Shown here: piece after piece, positions 21,061-34,560 of the stretch
Position numbering within the stretch: the stretch's first letter is position 1
Layout of the letters: each line of letters starts with the position of its first letter
Assembly: GCA_030522415.1 (NCBI GenBank)
Contig: CM060124.1
Span: 26,615,954 to 26,679,953, forward strand
Length of the DNA stretch: 64,000 bases
Source: Channallabes apus
Taxonomy: Eukaryota; Chordata; Actinopteri; Siluriformes; Clariidae
Reading direction: 5' to 3'
Position numbers and translations under genes: made by a program
The notes under the pieces: generated by a model
Databases searched by the model: none
What the model saw: only the letters and a program-made list of their open reading frames with translations
What the model was told of the DNA's origin: nothing

Positions 21061-22440
21061 TACACTCCCATTCTGTTTCTAAATGAAATAATTATATAAA
21101 AAAAAAAAATTATAAAAAAAAAAAACAGAAGAAAGAAATCCCTGCTAATCCTTTTTTTGCATGGGGTTTGTCATTGAAATGTAACCCCAGTTTATGCCTA
21201 AAAGGATCTACAAGCTACAACTTTAACTTCGTTCTGCATGGGACAAAAACTAAACAAAGACAAATAGCAAAACTGGGTAAGTGTTCGCTAAGTGCATCTC
21301 ACCTTGCTTTAAATAAGTCATCAATGGCTAAGCAAGTTTTTGGTGTATGGTGAATCCAGGAGTGTATGATGGAGCTAAAGGGCGCCGGCGGGTCGTTGGC
21401 AGAAACGCGAGCTATCGATCATAGGTAACAGAGGAGGGTTCTTTAGCAGCGTTAGCGCTAATTAAAAGCCCGTGTCAGGAGATGATGATGATATAATATG
21501 ACTCTTCAGTTCATCAGCAGAAGGTGTGTAATGACGGCCGAAGGTGATCTCTCTCTCTCACGCGCACCTGATTAGCCGTAATGATCTGCAGGATTGCTAT
21601 GGATCCCGCTAATGGAGCTGGGAGACTGTCGAAGGGTTTCGATCGGTCCTGTCCTGAGACGACACTTTAACACTTTATTGATCTGCTCTTCATTTTATAT
21701 GACACATTTCTGACCGTTCTCCCCCTTATTTCCGGTGGATAAATGGTACCTTCCATTACACATTCACTTTCCTCACAGGAAAGCACATGAGTATATTTGG
21801 GCACTCTCCAAAGCTTGTGTTTATTATTATTATTATTATTATTTAGATCTATAAGATTTATTGCATAATTCAAATAGTGATTGCATGGTCTTAAATAAGC
21901 TTTCAATTAAAATCAAAGTAGGAGAGAAAGGAGCCCGACTGCATCCTCAGTTATTAATCTCTTGCACTTTTCGATGGTAAATTTGACATGTACAGTACAT
22001 ACAGTAGGACTTCTCAATGCTGGTGCAATTTGATACTGGCCACACTAGCATCCTTTGACTCCAGCATAATCACAGTTCTGTTTCAACGAGGATATCAACA
22101 TTTCTTAAAGCCCTTTAGAAAACTGCCAGCTAAAAGACACCAGTTGCCGATGAGACATCAGAAAACTGTTTGATTAATAATAGTTAACTTTCCAATATGT
22201 CTTCTCACCGTTGACTTTTGCTTGTAAGACATACCAGATTTCCAAGACATCTTGGAAAGTCGCACAGTAGGTGAGTGTCACAGCTAAGAGAACACCTCCT
22301 AGAAAAAAGGCAAAGAGTGAAAAACTATCATACCGAAAACCTTGTTGCACCCAACTGACTCATACAGTATATTTTAAGTACATCACCTATACATATATTT
22401 TACATTATCCCATATTTATCTGCAGGTCTTGTTCTATAGA
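21061..22440. other. noncoding, one further conserved-looking patch
   Basis: Two A-runs at 21099-21125 and (TTA)n at 21820-21843. The interval 21370-21670 (sites such as 'cgctaattaaaag', 'cacctgattagccgtaatg') is GC-balanced and unique and could be a conserved element. No exon was recognised. Confidence 0.35.
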
Positions 22441-23240
22441 ATTTGACCAGGTCATGTACTGTGGTGGATGGAAATTACCCAACAAGGGATCTTTCCCCTT
22501 ATAAAAAAAAACAATTTAATAAAAACATGATACACAAAATTGCCTAACTTAAGTCAACATTTATTTAATAAATAAACATACAAATCGCCACTTATATATC
22601 GTCACATTTTATTGTATATTGCTTTGAACTGAAGCAGCCCCAGATCATAACACTGACTCTAGAGGCTTGAACTGTGGCCACTATGCATGATGGGTGCATC
22701 GCTTTATGCGCTTCAATTCTTACCCTTACGCACCCATAACTTTCATTCATTCATTCATTTTCTGTACCGCTTAATCCTGTGTTCAGGGTCGCGGGGGACC
22801 TGGAGCCTATCCCAGGAGACTTCGGGCACTAGGCGGGGTACACCCTGGACAGGGTGCCAATCCATCACAGGGCACTCACACACCCAATCACTACGGGCAA
22901 TTTGGGAACGCCAATTAGCCTAACCTGCATATCTTTGGACTGTGGGAGGAAACCGGAGTACCCGGAGGAAACCCACCAAGCACGGGGAGAACATGCAAAC
23001 TCCATGCACACAGAGACAGGAATCGAGCCTGGCCGGGGAATCGAACCCAGACCCTGGAGGTGCAAGGCGACAGTGCTAACCACTACACCACCGCGCCGCC
23101 TCCATAACTTTCAAATAGGGTCAATCTGAACTCTTCAGACCACATGACCTTTCTGCATTGCTCCAATCTCCAATCTTTATGCTTGAGTTTGTGTGAGCTC
23201 AATTAATTATATTTATATTATATTTCTCTAGGGCTGACTT
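22440..23240 (-). mobile_element. Tc1-like transposon relic, split by a SINE
   Basis: Minus-strand translation of 22634-22670 gives VSVMIWGCFSS, the Tc1 motif after the first catalytic Asp. At 23128-23150 the complement of 'cagaccacatgac' matches the usual W-S-D-E region. A SINE at 22746-23101 sits between. The ends are not preserved, so the limits are approximate. Confidence 0.5.
22746..23101 (-). mobile_element. tRNA-derived SINE with (ATGA)n tail (copy A)
   Basis: On the minus strand the head has an A box (GTGTAGTGGTTAGCAC) and a B box (GGGTTCGATTCC), then the body with CATGTTCTCCCCGTGCTTGG and TACTCCGGTTTCCTCCCAC, ending in (GAAT)n. A 12-bp target duplication, CCATAACTTTCA, flanks it at 22734-22745 and 23102-23113. 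Related copies lie at 35904-36273, 39585-39943 and 60931-61052. Confidence 0.92.
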
Positions 23241-23996
23241 TTCATCTAATCAAAAAAGTACAGTAAATTGTAGCTCATTGATGTTGTTAGTTCAAATGAT
23301 TGTTTTTCTATAAAAACAAGTTAGCCAAACAATACCCCAACAATTAAAGCACACAAACATTTCTTAGAAAAACTTTGTTTTAACCTTGACTAGTTTTGGA
23401 AGAAGTGATCTGTATAAAACTGGAGAATACAGGTTCTATTTTGTTTAAAGGTCAATTAAATCACTTCTAAAATTGCTACATGGTCACCCAGACCCTCAAG
23501 GACTACAGAACCCTCCAACACCCCAGCAACTTCCAACAGCTTGTTCATGCTCCTCCAGTAGGTTCAAAAGGCCATCTGTCACCACTCTGACCCAGTCCTC
23601 CACAGCAGACCTCTGGTTCATGAGAACAAGAGAAGCCCTGTAAACATAAATATAAATACATTTCACAGAATATCTAGTTATGATAAAGAATTTAAGTTGT
23701 GAATAAGCCTGAATCTCCTAGAGTGTGTAAAAGAAGTGTTTTTCTGAAATTCTAATGATGGGTTAAAGCAGTATGTACTTAAATCCGTGTGTGCTGGGGT
23801 GGAGCAGGACATTGTTGCTGGGCAAAAGTCAAGGCAAAGTGGGAACAAAATAGATAAGGGTATGAAAGTTTAGCTCGCTGACTTCTGTACAGTGTGGTTA
23901 CATGAAGCCTAACGTTAGCTAAGCTCACCTCAGTAATGCCAGAGTGCCTCAGTATAACAATAAGCAGAAACACACCAGCCTGACAGATATCTAACA
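23241..23996. other. noncoding, nothing recognised
   Basis: No convincing exon or repeat. 23480-23640 is CT-rich and may be more of the Tc1 relic. Confidence 0.35.
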
Positions 23997-24732
23997 GGGG
24001 TCCGTTCCTCGTACGTCGCTAACTCAGTTAGCTGGATTTGATTGTTGTGGATTTGTCCTGATCTTGGATTGTTTCGTTCTTCGATGCGCTTCTCGCACTT
24101 GTTGTCATAACAACATGCCCGTAAGCTTGAACCTGCTCGGTAGCAGGTTTATTTCATGTAAACAGGATTAAGGCTGCGCCGGGTTATGATTGGTTGAAAT
24201 GGCAACATCACATCTGATTGATTAAAGAGCGCTGAAGCGGACTGACTCACGTAGGAAAAGAAAAGTATCTTGCATATATATATATATATATAAATAAATG
24301 CCCCCCTGCCATGGATAATCGCTATCAAATATTATATTAGAACATAATTTCCTAGGTTTATTATTATAAAATATGATATTACTATTATAATAAACTCTAG
24401 GCACGAGACAGCCGTCAAGACCATTAATTCAAATTCTTGTATAATGTTTATATTCTAACACATTTATTTTTCAGGGGTTCGTCATGAATATGCAAATAAA
24501 TATTTATGTATATAATAAAAATAATTTTTTTATATAATGAAAAATTGGACAAAACAAATATTATAAAAAAAAAATATATATATAAAAGTATACATGTTTT
24601 TTTTTTAAATATTCATATTTCTATTTTTCCATATACAACATATTTATTTTCATATTTATTTTATTTTATTGTCTCATGTAATTTGTAAACCATATGCGCA
24701 TATTATGTTCTAATATAATATTTGATAGCGAT

Positions 24733-24775
<43 letters not shown>

Positions 24776-25119
24776 TGGTGGGGGGGGATCCATGGCAGGG
24801 AAGCATTTCAGCGCATAACACGTGGAGAGGGGGGCATTTCAGCGCATAACAGGTGTTTCAAAAAGAATTGAGCTCGTTCTTTTGTCAACCAATCAAAGGA
24901 CTTGTGATCAGTGTTTCTACTGTCGATGCATATCGCCTTTTAAACCAACACACGAACGTGCAATAATCCTAGACAACTCAATCCGGCCAGACTAATCATC
25001 AACAACAGGTGTGCTCGAAGAACCAACTTTTGAGCCAGGTCTTAATTAGCACGATGATCTTATCTTAGATGTGTCAGTTCATACCGGATGTGTCAAGCGA
25101 CGTACGAAGAACGGACCCC
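23997..25119. mobile_element. fold-back (inverted-repeat) DNA element
   Basis: The outer ends are complementary: GGGGTCCGTTCCTCGTACGT at 23997 and its complement ending 'acggacccc' at 25119. A second, inner inverted pair is 'gccatggataatcgctatca' onward at 24308-24355 against 24700-24800. The right inner arm is interrupted by a (GT)n run at 24737-24775 and a G-run. There is no transposase, so it is a non-autonomous element of unknown superfamily. Confidence 0.75.
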
Positions 25120-26600
25120 AGGTCCCTTCAATAACCTCCCAGGAAACAGCTTTCTTATTTTCACATGTTTATTGAAGACCCCACTGTAAAACAAATAAAA
25201 AACATGTTACCAAATGTTACCCTTTTAACACCAATATGGTCATAAACCCGATAAGTATAGTTGCAAATGAAAATTATAGGCTAATAAGTCTAACATTATA
25301 ATGACATAATATTACAGATCCCGTAGACATGCTAGTACAATTGACATTGTACCTTTTTATATTTGCTACAATTCACACACTGAACAGCTTTAAAATAAGT
25401 ATTGAGGTAAGTATGAGATAATATCACTATTATAATAATAATAATATAGATAATATCACTTTTACTTAAATGCATGTTCTTTAAGGACTAGGGAATCAGA
25501 AAGGAGAAAAGCAACAGCTAGATTAACTTTACTGTCTGTGGTTCGACCACAACACTGCAGATGTGCCTGTGATTCTGTTTAACTTGGCGGTTGGCATCCA
25601 GCAAAATATGCATTAATACCACCTACCGTATTGGAGTGTGGAACTGAAGATGCACAGTTAATCAGCTTAATATGTTCAGCCATTATAAATAGCAAAAATA
25701 TGCCAGATTAATCAGTCAACCTCAAATAGTAAATAAAATTAGCCTGCAGAAAGATAATTGCCTCAGAGTGAAAAGTTATGGGATATGGAAGACCGGTATA
25801 AGCTTGTGAAAGCATCCATGTTTGCCAAATATGAAATTAATTTCTTTCTCTGAAAAGGCAGTGGAGGTCTCTTTCAATTGGAAAGCGATGGAAGTCCTTT
25901 TATGTAAGTGAAAAACAATGGCAATCCTTTTAGATGGGCTCTCAATGGAGGAGCTGCTTATTAGCAGTGTTGGATATCTTTGGAAAGACTGCTGAGAATT
26001 TATGTATCGGGTTTCCAGGCACTTTTGGTTTCCCAACAAACCTATTTAATCCAGGCAAAATCTGATTATAGGTCAGATTATAAGATTATGTTTCAGAGAA
26101 AAATCCCTAATCCACTAACTGCCTGGGAAGTAGATACCAAGATGCCTAGAAAGTGACCTGGATGAAACATAAATACCCAGGAATGATCCCCCAACCCTCC
26201 AGGAACTGGCATCCTGCATGTCTGAACTTTCTAGAACAAATTCATAAGGGCATCTGCAAAAAAAAAAAAAAAAAAAAAAAAACCCTTCAAAATCCAAATC
26301 GGAATAAACAAAGCTAAGATTTTACGAAATTGTCAGATCTGGAACGGCGATGATCACTATTGTAATGCAGTAGCATCAGGGATAGACATAGAAACTAGAG
26401 AAAGTGAAGAAAGTTAAAAACATCATTGTCCCAGAGGTAAAAGGAGCACTTGAGATCACGACCATCATGTTGAAAGGCTGATGAGATTTCAGGAATGAGA
26501 TCATTGACCTTATTCTGTAAAGAAGCAATCTAAGGAACAACAAAAACTGCTTCTCCATCCACTTGCACTCCCAGGAGACCTTTTGTAGAAACACCATATA
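25120..26600. other. noncoding, nothing recognised
   Basis: Only a run of about 26 A near 26257-26282 stands out. Confidence 0.4.
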
Positions 26601-26612
26601 AGGGAAGGAGAA

Positions 26613-26869
26613 TAGGATAGAATAGAATAGAATAGAATATTGTCAAATGCACAGTGAAATAATTTTTCGCACATCCCAGTTATGAATTAGGAAACTGGGG
26701 TCAGAGCGCGGTGTCAGCCAGCTTACAGCGCCACCGGAGCAGATAGGGTTAAGGGCCTTGCTCAAGGGCTCAACAGTGGCAACTTGGTGCTGCTGGGTTC
26801 GAACCCCCAACCTTCCGATCAGTAACCCAGTAACCCACAGCCTTAACCGACTGAGCCACCACTGCCCTT
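26613..26869 (-). mobile_element. tRNA-derived SINE with (ATTCT)n tail
   Basis: On the minus strand: A box GTGGCTCAGTCGGTTAAGGC, B box GGGTTCGAACCC, body with CCCTTGAGCAAGGCCCTTAA, and tail (ATTCT)n. The 8-bp AAGGAGAA flanks both sides (26605-26612, 26870-26877). It is a different family from the 22.7-kb and 6.7-kb SINEs but shares the CTTGAGCAAGGCCC motif with the latter. Confidence 0.85.
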
Positions 26870-26877
26870 AAGGAGAA

Positions 26878-28046
26878 ACATATAACGACCACACGACCTA
26901 CCAAGACAAAAGGAGGCACTAAGTATATGTCATAGAAGAAGCAGAGAGGATCAATAAAGTGTTTTCTGAGGACAGGAACAATCGAACCATTGAGCAAAGT
27001 TTCAGCTGGATTCCTGAACAATTCTGCAGATCGTTAGAGCGTCTGCCTGTGCAAGAGATCACCTTTGCCCGTCATTACACACTTATTGCTGATAAACTAA
27101 ATAATCATATTGCATTATTATAGTAAGAGAAATAGTGTACGGTATCCATAAAACTCCCAGCAGATGTCTGATAGAAGAACAGAAAGTGGTGAAAGATTTG
27201 AGGATGAAGTTTCTGAAGTGAATTCGGTCACCCCACCAAGCAACCTTTTTTTTTTTTTTTTTTGGGTTTCAAAACATAACTGCAATATTATCTTCCTTTC
27301 CAGCCATGAATGTCTGCAGGAGGGAGAAAATGATTTTTCGCAGACATTTCCCTGTAGAGAGAGATGTTTGAACCATTCTTTTTGAAATGTCTTTGGTTAT
27401 TTTCCTTTCTTTTTTTCACTTAAGATGAGACCAGCTAATCTTTCCACTAGGAAAGTAATACATGTACGTAGGACATCTTGTTATTTTCTGTATACATGTA
27501 CATACAGAAAGTGTATGTATGATGAAAGCATTAGGCATGAAACTTAACATATACTAGACATTTAACACCCATTGTCAGCCATTGTTGATTTATTTTTTAT
27601 TAATGGTGATGCAAATTATTTATTGTGTAACCGCACCAGTAGAGATCAATACTCTTCTTTTAAATGTGCACACTTTTTCTCTCCATACCTGATTAACGAG
27701 TTGTAGCCTACTGTACATGTAACCAGATGGCTCATTTGGCAAATGAAGAATGAAAAGGCCAAGCACATATCATCCTGAAGAGGAATTTTAAGGAAGGACC
27801 CAGTGACAGAAATACCTTTCAGACCCACGCCTGAGTCTGGAAATAGACTAGATTTTCATGAAAAGTAGACCTTAATATGCATACTTCTGTTTACATGGTC
27901 TGTTAAGGCGTGTGTGTGTGTGTGTGTGTTTTGTGTTTGTCTAAAACTGGCCTTTCCATATAATGAAGACAAAAATGCATACAGTTCTTAATTTGAGATT
28001 TCCCGTCATTGTAAATCATACAAATGGGGGGACATGCACAAGGCTT

Positions 28047-28050
<4 letters not shown>
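26878..28050. other. noncoding, one segment similar to 34.8 kb
   Basis: T-run at 27248-27264 and (GT)n at 27908-27929. The interval 27745-27825 resembles 34845-34920 ('tgaaaaggcca.gcaca', 'ctgaag.g', 'gtgacag'). No exon was recognised. Confidence 0.4.

Positions 28051-28052
<2 letters not shown>

Positions 28053-28082
<30 letters not shown>
28053..28082 (+). repeat. (TA)n microsatellite
   Basis: AT/TA dinucleotide run directly at the left end of the next Tc1 element, consistent with TA target preference. Confidence 0.9.
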
Positions 28083-29285
<1,203 letters not shown>

Positions 29286-29344
29286 TGTGTATAAACATAT
29301 ATACACATTGTATATATACATCACTGTATATATGTTTGTATATA

Positions 29345-29680
29345 CAGTACTATGCAAAGTCTTGGGCACCATATTATATGCTGTACCAATTTTGTTATAT
29401 ATGTTTATCATGTCTGCATAATTATATACAGAAGAACTCGTATTCTCCAGCAAGCTCAGTAAAACCAAAAAGCTGTTTTACTTATAAAACTGCAAGAATC
29501 TGTGTCTAAAACTCCTGATTTAAACAATGTGTTTTCACTCCAAATACTGACTGTTTATTTTATTACTCTTTATTGCTCTTTATTGCTCGTTATAGAAGTT
29601 TCTTTTATGCAGAAATGTTTTCAAAAACATCTTTTGCTTATGCCATATTTTTGTTTGTGCCCAAGACTTTTGCACAGTGC
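29345..29680. mobile_element. Tc1/mariner-type MITE
   Basis: A 336-bp element without coding sequence. The left end 'cagtactatgcaaagtcttg' is inverted at the right end ('caagacttttgcacagtgc'). It is flanked by TA (29343-29344, 29681-29682). Confidence 0.8.
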
Positions 29681-29704
29681 TATAAGTAAGTATAAATGTT
29701 GATT

Positions 29705-29911
29705 TTAAAAACGAGCAAGTCTTGGTTTACAGGCACCGAGTAACATGTATCACATATGCGCTTCTTGTTTTGACGCCGAGCGTCACGTGATCACAACTGA
29801 GACAATGTTTTTTCTCTCTCTTGCGCTGCGGAATTGGGGGTAATCGTCTCCCATGCTCGGTCTTGGTGCACGACACTCACTGACATAATCAACATCTGTG
29901 CACATGTGTAC
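29705..29911 (+). repeat. older DNA repeat, left part (host of the BEL element)
   Basis: Begins 'gcaagtcttggtttacaggc' and carries 'gacgccgagcgtcacgtgatc'. Its continuation is on the far side of the LTR element at 34354-34480. A related right part is at 54550-54940 and 57059-57146. Confidence 0.55.
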
Positions 29912-30567
29912 TGTAGATGCGGTCATATTATTTCACTAGTTTTGACGCGTAGCTTTGTCTTAAAGTTTCACTCACACGACAGAAGTCCGATCTCTTTGTC
30001 TCTTGTAGTTTAATTTGTCAACATCAAAGAATCAACACTTCATACAGTCGTCTTGAGTAAATCCACTGTGATTACAGACACCAGTTGCTGCATCTTGCAA
30101 ATCTCTAACTTTTACAACAACCTGTTCGCTGTATCTTGTAAATTACAGTCTTAGCTTACGAATATAACAACACTCTTGCTGTATATATCCACTTACGGGA
30201 GCTTACGGTTACAACAACCTAGTTGTTGTATCTTACATTCTTAGCTTACCGGGAGCTCTCCTTAGCTGACGAGCTTACGCTTACGGTCAAAAGCTTGTGT
30301 TTCCGTAGCCTTCCACATCTAAACTGAACTCTCTTTCATATGACAGTCACACAAATGCATGTAATAGTAGAATGACATCACAGACCAACTTACGATTGTC
30401 AACTTATGATGCATGACTAAGAAATATAAAGCTTATGGCTTATGTAACAAACTTAATGCTTAATGCTTTACTAATGAATAGAACAAGGTAGAATAAATGA
30501 AATAACAGCAAATAAAATAAAATAAACACAACAACAAATTCATAACAAGTACGATATGGCACTTACA
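29912..30567 (-). repeat. 3' LTR of the BEL/Pao element
   Basis: On the minus strand it starts TGTAAGTGCCATATCG right after a purine tract (AGGGGGTGG) and ends GCATCTACA. The part at 29912-30268 is repeated at 33998-34353. Confidence 0.88.
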
Positions 30568-30860
30568 TTCCACCCCCTAATTGACAGGCATGGAGACTGA
30601 CAATTACAATTTTGTGTTTTTTTTTATAAAGATATGAAATCAAACATTCTTAACCTTCTAAAATGTTTCAAATCTTTTAAGTGTGTAATATTTATCTCAG
30701 ATGTTTACATTTGCATATCAAATCTCACACCATATTACCACACATTTAACAGTCCATTTCACATATGAGGCACAGCTTGTCGATGGGTCTTTCCACAGTG
30801 TTGGTCTTAGTTTTAACTAACACACATCTCTGGGAACACTTTCGTGATTTGTCCGATAAC

Positions 30861-32979
30861 TCATGGATTTCTTGGAGAAGACTCATCAGTTATTAACACT
30901 ATATCTCCAATCGAAAGGTTTTTTTTGTTTTGAAACCATTTTTGCCGTTCCTGGAGCAAGGGCAAGTATTCGCGCACCCATCGCTTCCAGAGCAGGTCTG
31001 ATATGTGCTGAGTCTGCTTCTCCCTGCGACGTGCATAGATGTCTTCCTTTTTGAAAAATCCAGAGGGCAGGTTTGGTTCCAGTTTGGGCGAGCACCTGTT
31101 TCTTTTCAGAGATGCCTTTCGTTTTGGCTGTGTGCGAATTCCCTGTTTGAATTCTGCTGCTGCTTTACCCTTTTGCAACGTGAGAAGTTCTTCCTTAAAA
31201 TTTTGTCTTTGAGTGAACTTAATGATTTTGTTTTCTGCTGTTGTTAGGTCTTGAGCTTTTAGAGACTTGTGATTTTCTGTCTTTGGGTCATATACTTGTG
31301 TTTTGACCCTTTCTGTTTTTTGTTTGAGCATGTCTCTGATGCGAAGGATCCAGGCAGCGGATCTTTTTAACTTGTGCCAGTTAGAGTGATGATTAATCAG
31401 TTTACTCACTGCATCTGCGCATTTTGTGACGCTCACAGTATTCACTAAAGCTGAGAGTTTGACTTCGTCATCATTTTGTGTTATTGATGTGTCATGAATA
31501 TTTTCAGGCCATTTGCACTCTGCTTCTTTGAGAAAGGCGGGACCATGGATCCAGTTAACATTTTTCATGAACTTTTCACAGGATACCCCCCTGGAGGCAG
31601 AGTCAGCTGGGTTTTGTGAGGTATTAACGTACCTCCATTGCTGTGACTTGGTTGACTCTCTTATAATGGCGCTTCTGTTGGCCATAAAGGTTTTAAAACG
31701 AAGTGTTTCGTTATCAATGTATCTCAAAACAGTTGTACTGTCAGTCCAGAACATAGAGTCCAGCAATTTCAATTCTAGCTGTTCTTTCAACATTTTGTCA
31801 TTTTTTACAGCGACCACTGCCGCAGTCAGTTCCATTCGTGGAATGGTGGTTTGTTTCAGGGGTGCTACACGGGAGTTCCCCATCATGAATGCACAATGTG
31901 TAAGTCCATCAACGTTTACTAACCTGAGGTATGAGACAGCTCCGTATCCCATTTCACTTGCATCCGAGAAGTGATGGAGCTGAGCTGTAGGTGTAACTCC
32001 GAAGTCGGCTGGTTTTATGCACCTTGCTATGCTGAACTCGGACAGTCTGTGCAGCTCTTGCAGCCAGGTTTTCCATGCCGTTGCAAACTGCTCGGGAATG
32101 TAATCATCCCAGGCTAATTTTTCTTTACATAGCTGTTGCATTGGGATTTTAGCTGGCAGTATGGCAGGTGGGAGAAAGCCTAACGGGTCGTATGTTGAGC
32201 CAGTGACTGACAGAATTCCTCTTCTTGTCACAGGTCCTTCCTTTAAACTAATCTTAAACTTGAACATGTCTGAATCAATGCACCACAGCACCCCCAGAGC
32301 TCTCTCTATGGGCAGTGCATCTTTACTCAAGTCTAAGTCTCTCATGTCTTTGATCATTTCACTCTCGGGAATGACAGTCAGTAGGGCACGGCTATTGCTT
32401 GCCCGTTTAGTGAGGTTGAAACCTCCGCTTGCACAGAGACTTGTGGAGATCATTGTATAGGCAGTCGTCTACGTAAAAGTTTTTAAGCACTGTATTAACT
32501 GCCACAGCAGATGCATTGCTGCGGTTCTCTTCTGCTGTCTTTCTGAGGGCGAAGTTAGCAACACTAGGTGACGATTTTGCACGGAACAGATGAACTACCA
32601 TTTTGTATTCAACTAAGTCTTGGTTCACATCTCCATTCGGCCACCATAAGAAGCGGAGCAGATCTGTGTCCTTTTCGAGGACTCTCACTTGATAGTACAT
32701 GGCTTCTACTGTGTCACGTTTTTTGGACTTTATTTTAACGGGTACAATGGGGAGGATGCAATTGCCTCCAGCCCCAGTGAGCGCATTTGATTCGTGACTC
32801 ACTGCATGTGGTGTATTTATTGTGTCACTTTCAGTTTCGTTTCTACGGGCGCTCGTACTGTAACTGACTGCGCCGTGTCTGGCACTGCTATGTGTAGCAT
32901 GCTTGGATGTGGCTTTGAACACAATGAACATGTAATTTTTTTGGTACACTCTTTCCACAAATGACCCTTTGTTAAACAT
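30861..32979 (-). pseudogene. BEL/Pao pol with RT, RNase H and integrase remnants
   Basis: Two overlapping frames (32979-32407 and 32453-30861). The first has the start of the protease-region linker (ILPIVPVKIK), then jumps to mid-RT (RFLWWPNGD) and reaches the RT active site FYVDD. The protease core and the front of RT are missing. The second frame continues RT, then RNase H with its acidic residues (HHFSDASEMGYG, PRMELTAAV, FWTDSTTVLRYI). It then has the start of the integrase zinc region and leaps to the integrase C terminus (EDIYARRR, ISDLLWKRWVREYLPLLQ, GDIVLITD). The DDE core of integrase is absent. It could not replicate unaided. Confidence 0.9.
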
Positions 32980-33921
32980 CCAAAACAGAATCCGTTTCTT
33001 TTTAAGAATTCTACTTTGTCTTTGTATGTCTTATCATTAAATTGGAAGCAATCGTCTAAGATATGCTCCCCTTTGCAGTGTGCGCACGGTTTAGTGAAAG
33101 CGCTAACGGCTAACGTGCCTGCATTCTTCGTTGTAATTGAGTCTTTGTGAATTCTACCAACCTGTCTGACGTCGGTTGCGACGCTGACCCTGGGTTTTCC
33201 TTGGCCCCTTTGTTTGGGTCCTTGAAGGGATGTGTGACAGGGTTTTCCGTCGCTGGTTGCGGCGTCCAGGTCCGTAGAGTGCGCGCTGCTCAGGTGCGCG
33301 TTGCTCGATTCAGTGACTGCGCTCTCGTTCGCAGACTGCGCTCGGCTGTTGCATGTTGAGTTGGAAAGATGAGAGTGCGCGCTGCTCGATTCAATGAGTG
33401 CGCTCTTGCTCTTGGGCGATCGGCTGTCGTATTTGCGATCTTGACGTTGAAGCACTCTTAATTTGGCATCATGCGTAGCGAGCGCCGTTTTGGTTTCCAG
33501 TCTGGGAGCGCATGCGCTACTTGGTTCGTTGACTGTGCTCTCTTTTACCGGCTTTCGGCGGCTGTCGTATTCAGGTTTGTGGCCCGTCCAAGGCGGGCTG
33601 CTCGAGCGTGTGCAGCTCGGGGCGATGACTCCGCTCTTTCTCTTTTGGCCCTTAATGTCCTTGGTGTCCGCTATCCAGCGACCCACGTTAGCTATGAATT
33701 CTGTGCGGCCTTGGGTACTCAGTTTCAACGATGTCTAACTTACGTGCATAGTTCATAGGTGTCTTTAATGCAGTAGACATTGCATTCAGTCGAATTCGCT
33801 TGCCTTTTCTTGCATCCAGCGCCTCGTTGAGGTTCTTTCTGTTCGTCTCGTAGAGCGCCGTTAGGCTCCCCAGCCAAGTGCTGGGAGCGTTGTCCTCGTT
33901 GTTCGGCATGGTGAAGTTCAA
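32817..33921 (-). pseudogene. BEL/Pao gag, frameshifted
   Basis: The frame from 33921 (MNFTMPNNEDNAPSTWLG) gives the gag start. It is continued in a different frame from 33728, a Ser/Ala/Lys-rich linker with loosely repeated 'ESSSAHS' phrases. The C-terminal part has two zinc-knuckle-like motifs, HCKGEHILDDC and CFGCLTKGHLWKEC (C-x2-C-x4-H-x4-C), then CSLCSKPHPSMLH. This arrangement is typical of BEL/Pao nucleocapsid. At least one frameshift separates the N and C parts. Confidence 0.85.
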
Positions 33922-33997
33922 GGCGCGCTATTCTCTTTTACTTTCCCTTTCATCATTCACTTGTTTTCATTCAAACAGCGGAAAGCTTTTGACTTTA

Positions 33998-34353
33998 TGT
34001 AGATGCGGTCATATTATTTCACTAGTTTTGACGCGTAGCTTTGTCTTAAAGTTTCACTCACACGACAGAAGTCCGATCTCTTTGTCTCTTGTAGTTTATT
34101 TTGTCAGCATCAAAGAATCAACACTTCATACAGTCGTCTTGAGTAAATCCACTGTGATTACAGACACCAGTTGCTGCATCTTGCAAATCTCTGACTTTTA
34201 CAACAACCTGTTTGCTGTATCTTGTAAATTACAGTCTTAGCTTACGAATATAACAACACTCTTGCTGTATATATCCACTTACGGGAGCTTACGGTTACAA
34301 CAACCTAGTTGTTGTATCTTACATTCTTAGCTTACCGGGAGCTCTCGTTAGCT
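33998..34353 (-). repeat. 5' LTR of the BEL/Pao element, truncated
   Basis: Matches 29912-30268 at about 98.6% by eye count. Its outer ~300 bp are lost and the older repeat resumes directly at 34354. Confidence 0.88.
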
Positions 34354-34480
34354 AAAGTGCAGGTTAATTTGTTTTATTTTTACTTTACATTTTGCATTAA
34401 TTATATTTATCTATAAATTTTTTTGGGCTACTGGAACGAATAATTTTAGTTTCCATTATTTCTTATGGTAAAATCTGCTT
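34354..34480 (+). repeat. older DNA repeat, right part
   Basis: Contains 'aaagtgcaggttaatttg', 'gggctactggaacgaataat' and 'ctgctttgatttac'. The same order is found at 54557-54940 plus 57059-57080. Confidence 0.6.
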
Positions 34481-34485
34481 TGATT

Positions 34486-34487
<2 letters not shown>

Positions 34488-34522
<35 letters not shown>

Positions 34523-34560
34523 TCTACTATATATATCTACTATATATATATATATATATC
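34488..34560 (+). repeat. (TA)n microsatellite, compound
   Basis: AT runs separated by 'gatctac' and 'ctac' phrases. Confidence 0.9.

Larger units (their letters stand above)
29912..34353 (-). mobile_element. BEL/Pao LTR retrotransposon, internally deleted
   Basis: Coding order on the minus strand is 5' LTR (34353-33998), gag, shortened protease-RT, RNase H, integrase remnant, polypurine tract (30568-30585) and 3' LTR (30567-29912). The 3' LTR is complete (656 bp, TG...CA). The 5' LTR is truncated to its last 356 bp, so there is no target duplication. Over the shared 356 bp the LTRs differ at about five positions, suggesting a fairly young insertion despite large coding deletions. Confidence 0.93.

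Noticed and set aside
22865..23129. Frames of 70-90 codons in the SINE copies (also at 35917-36338 and 39616-40021)
   Set aside because: They recur in every SINE copy because the SINE sequence is conserved, not because a protein is selected.
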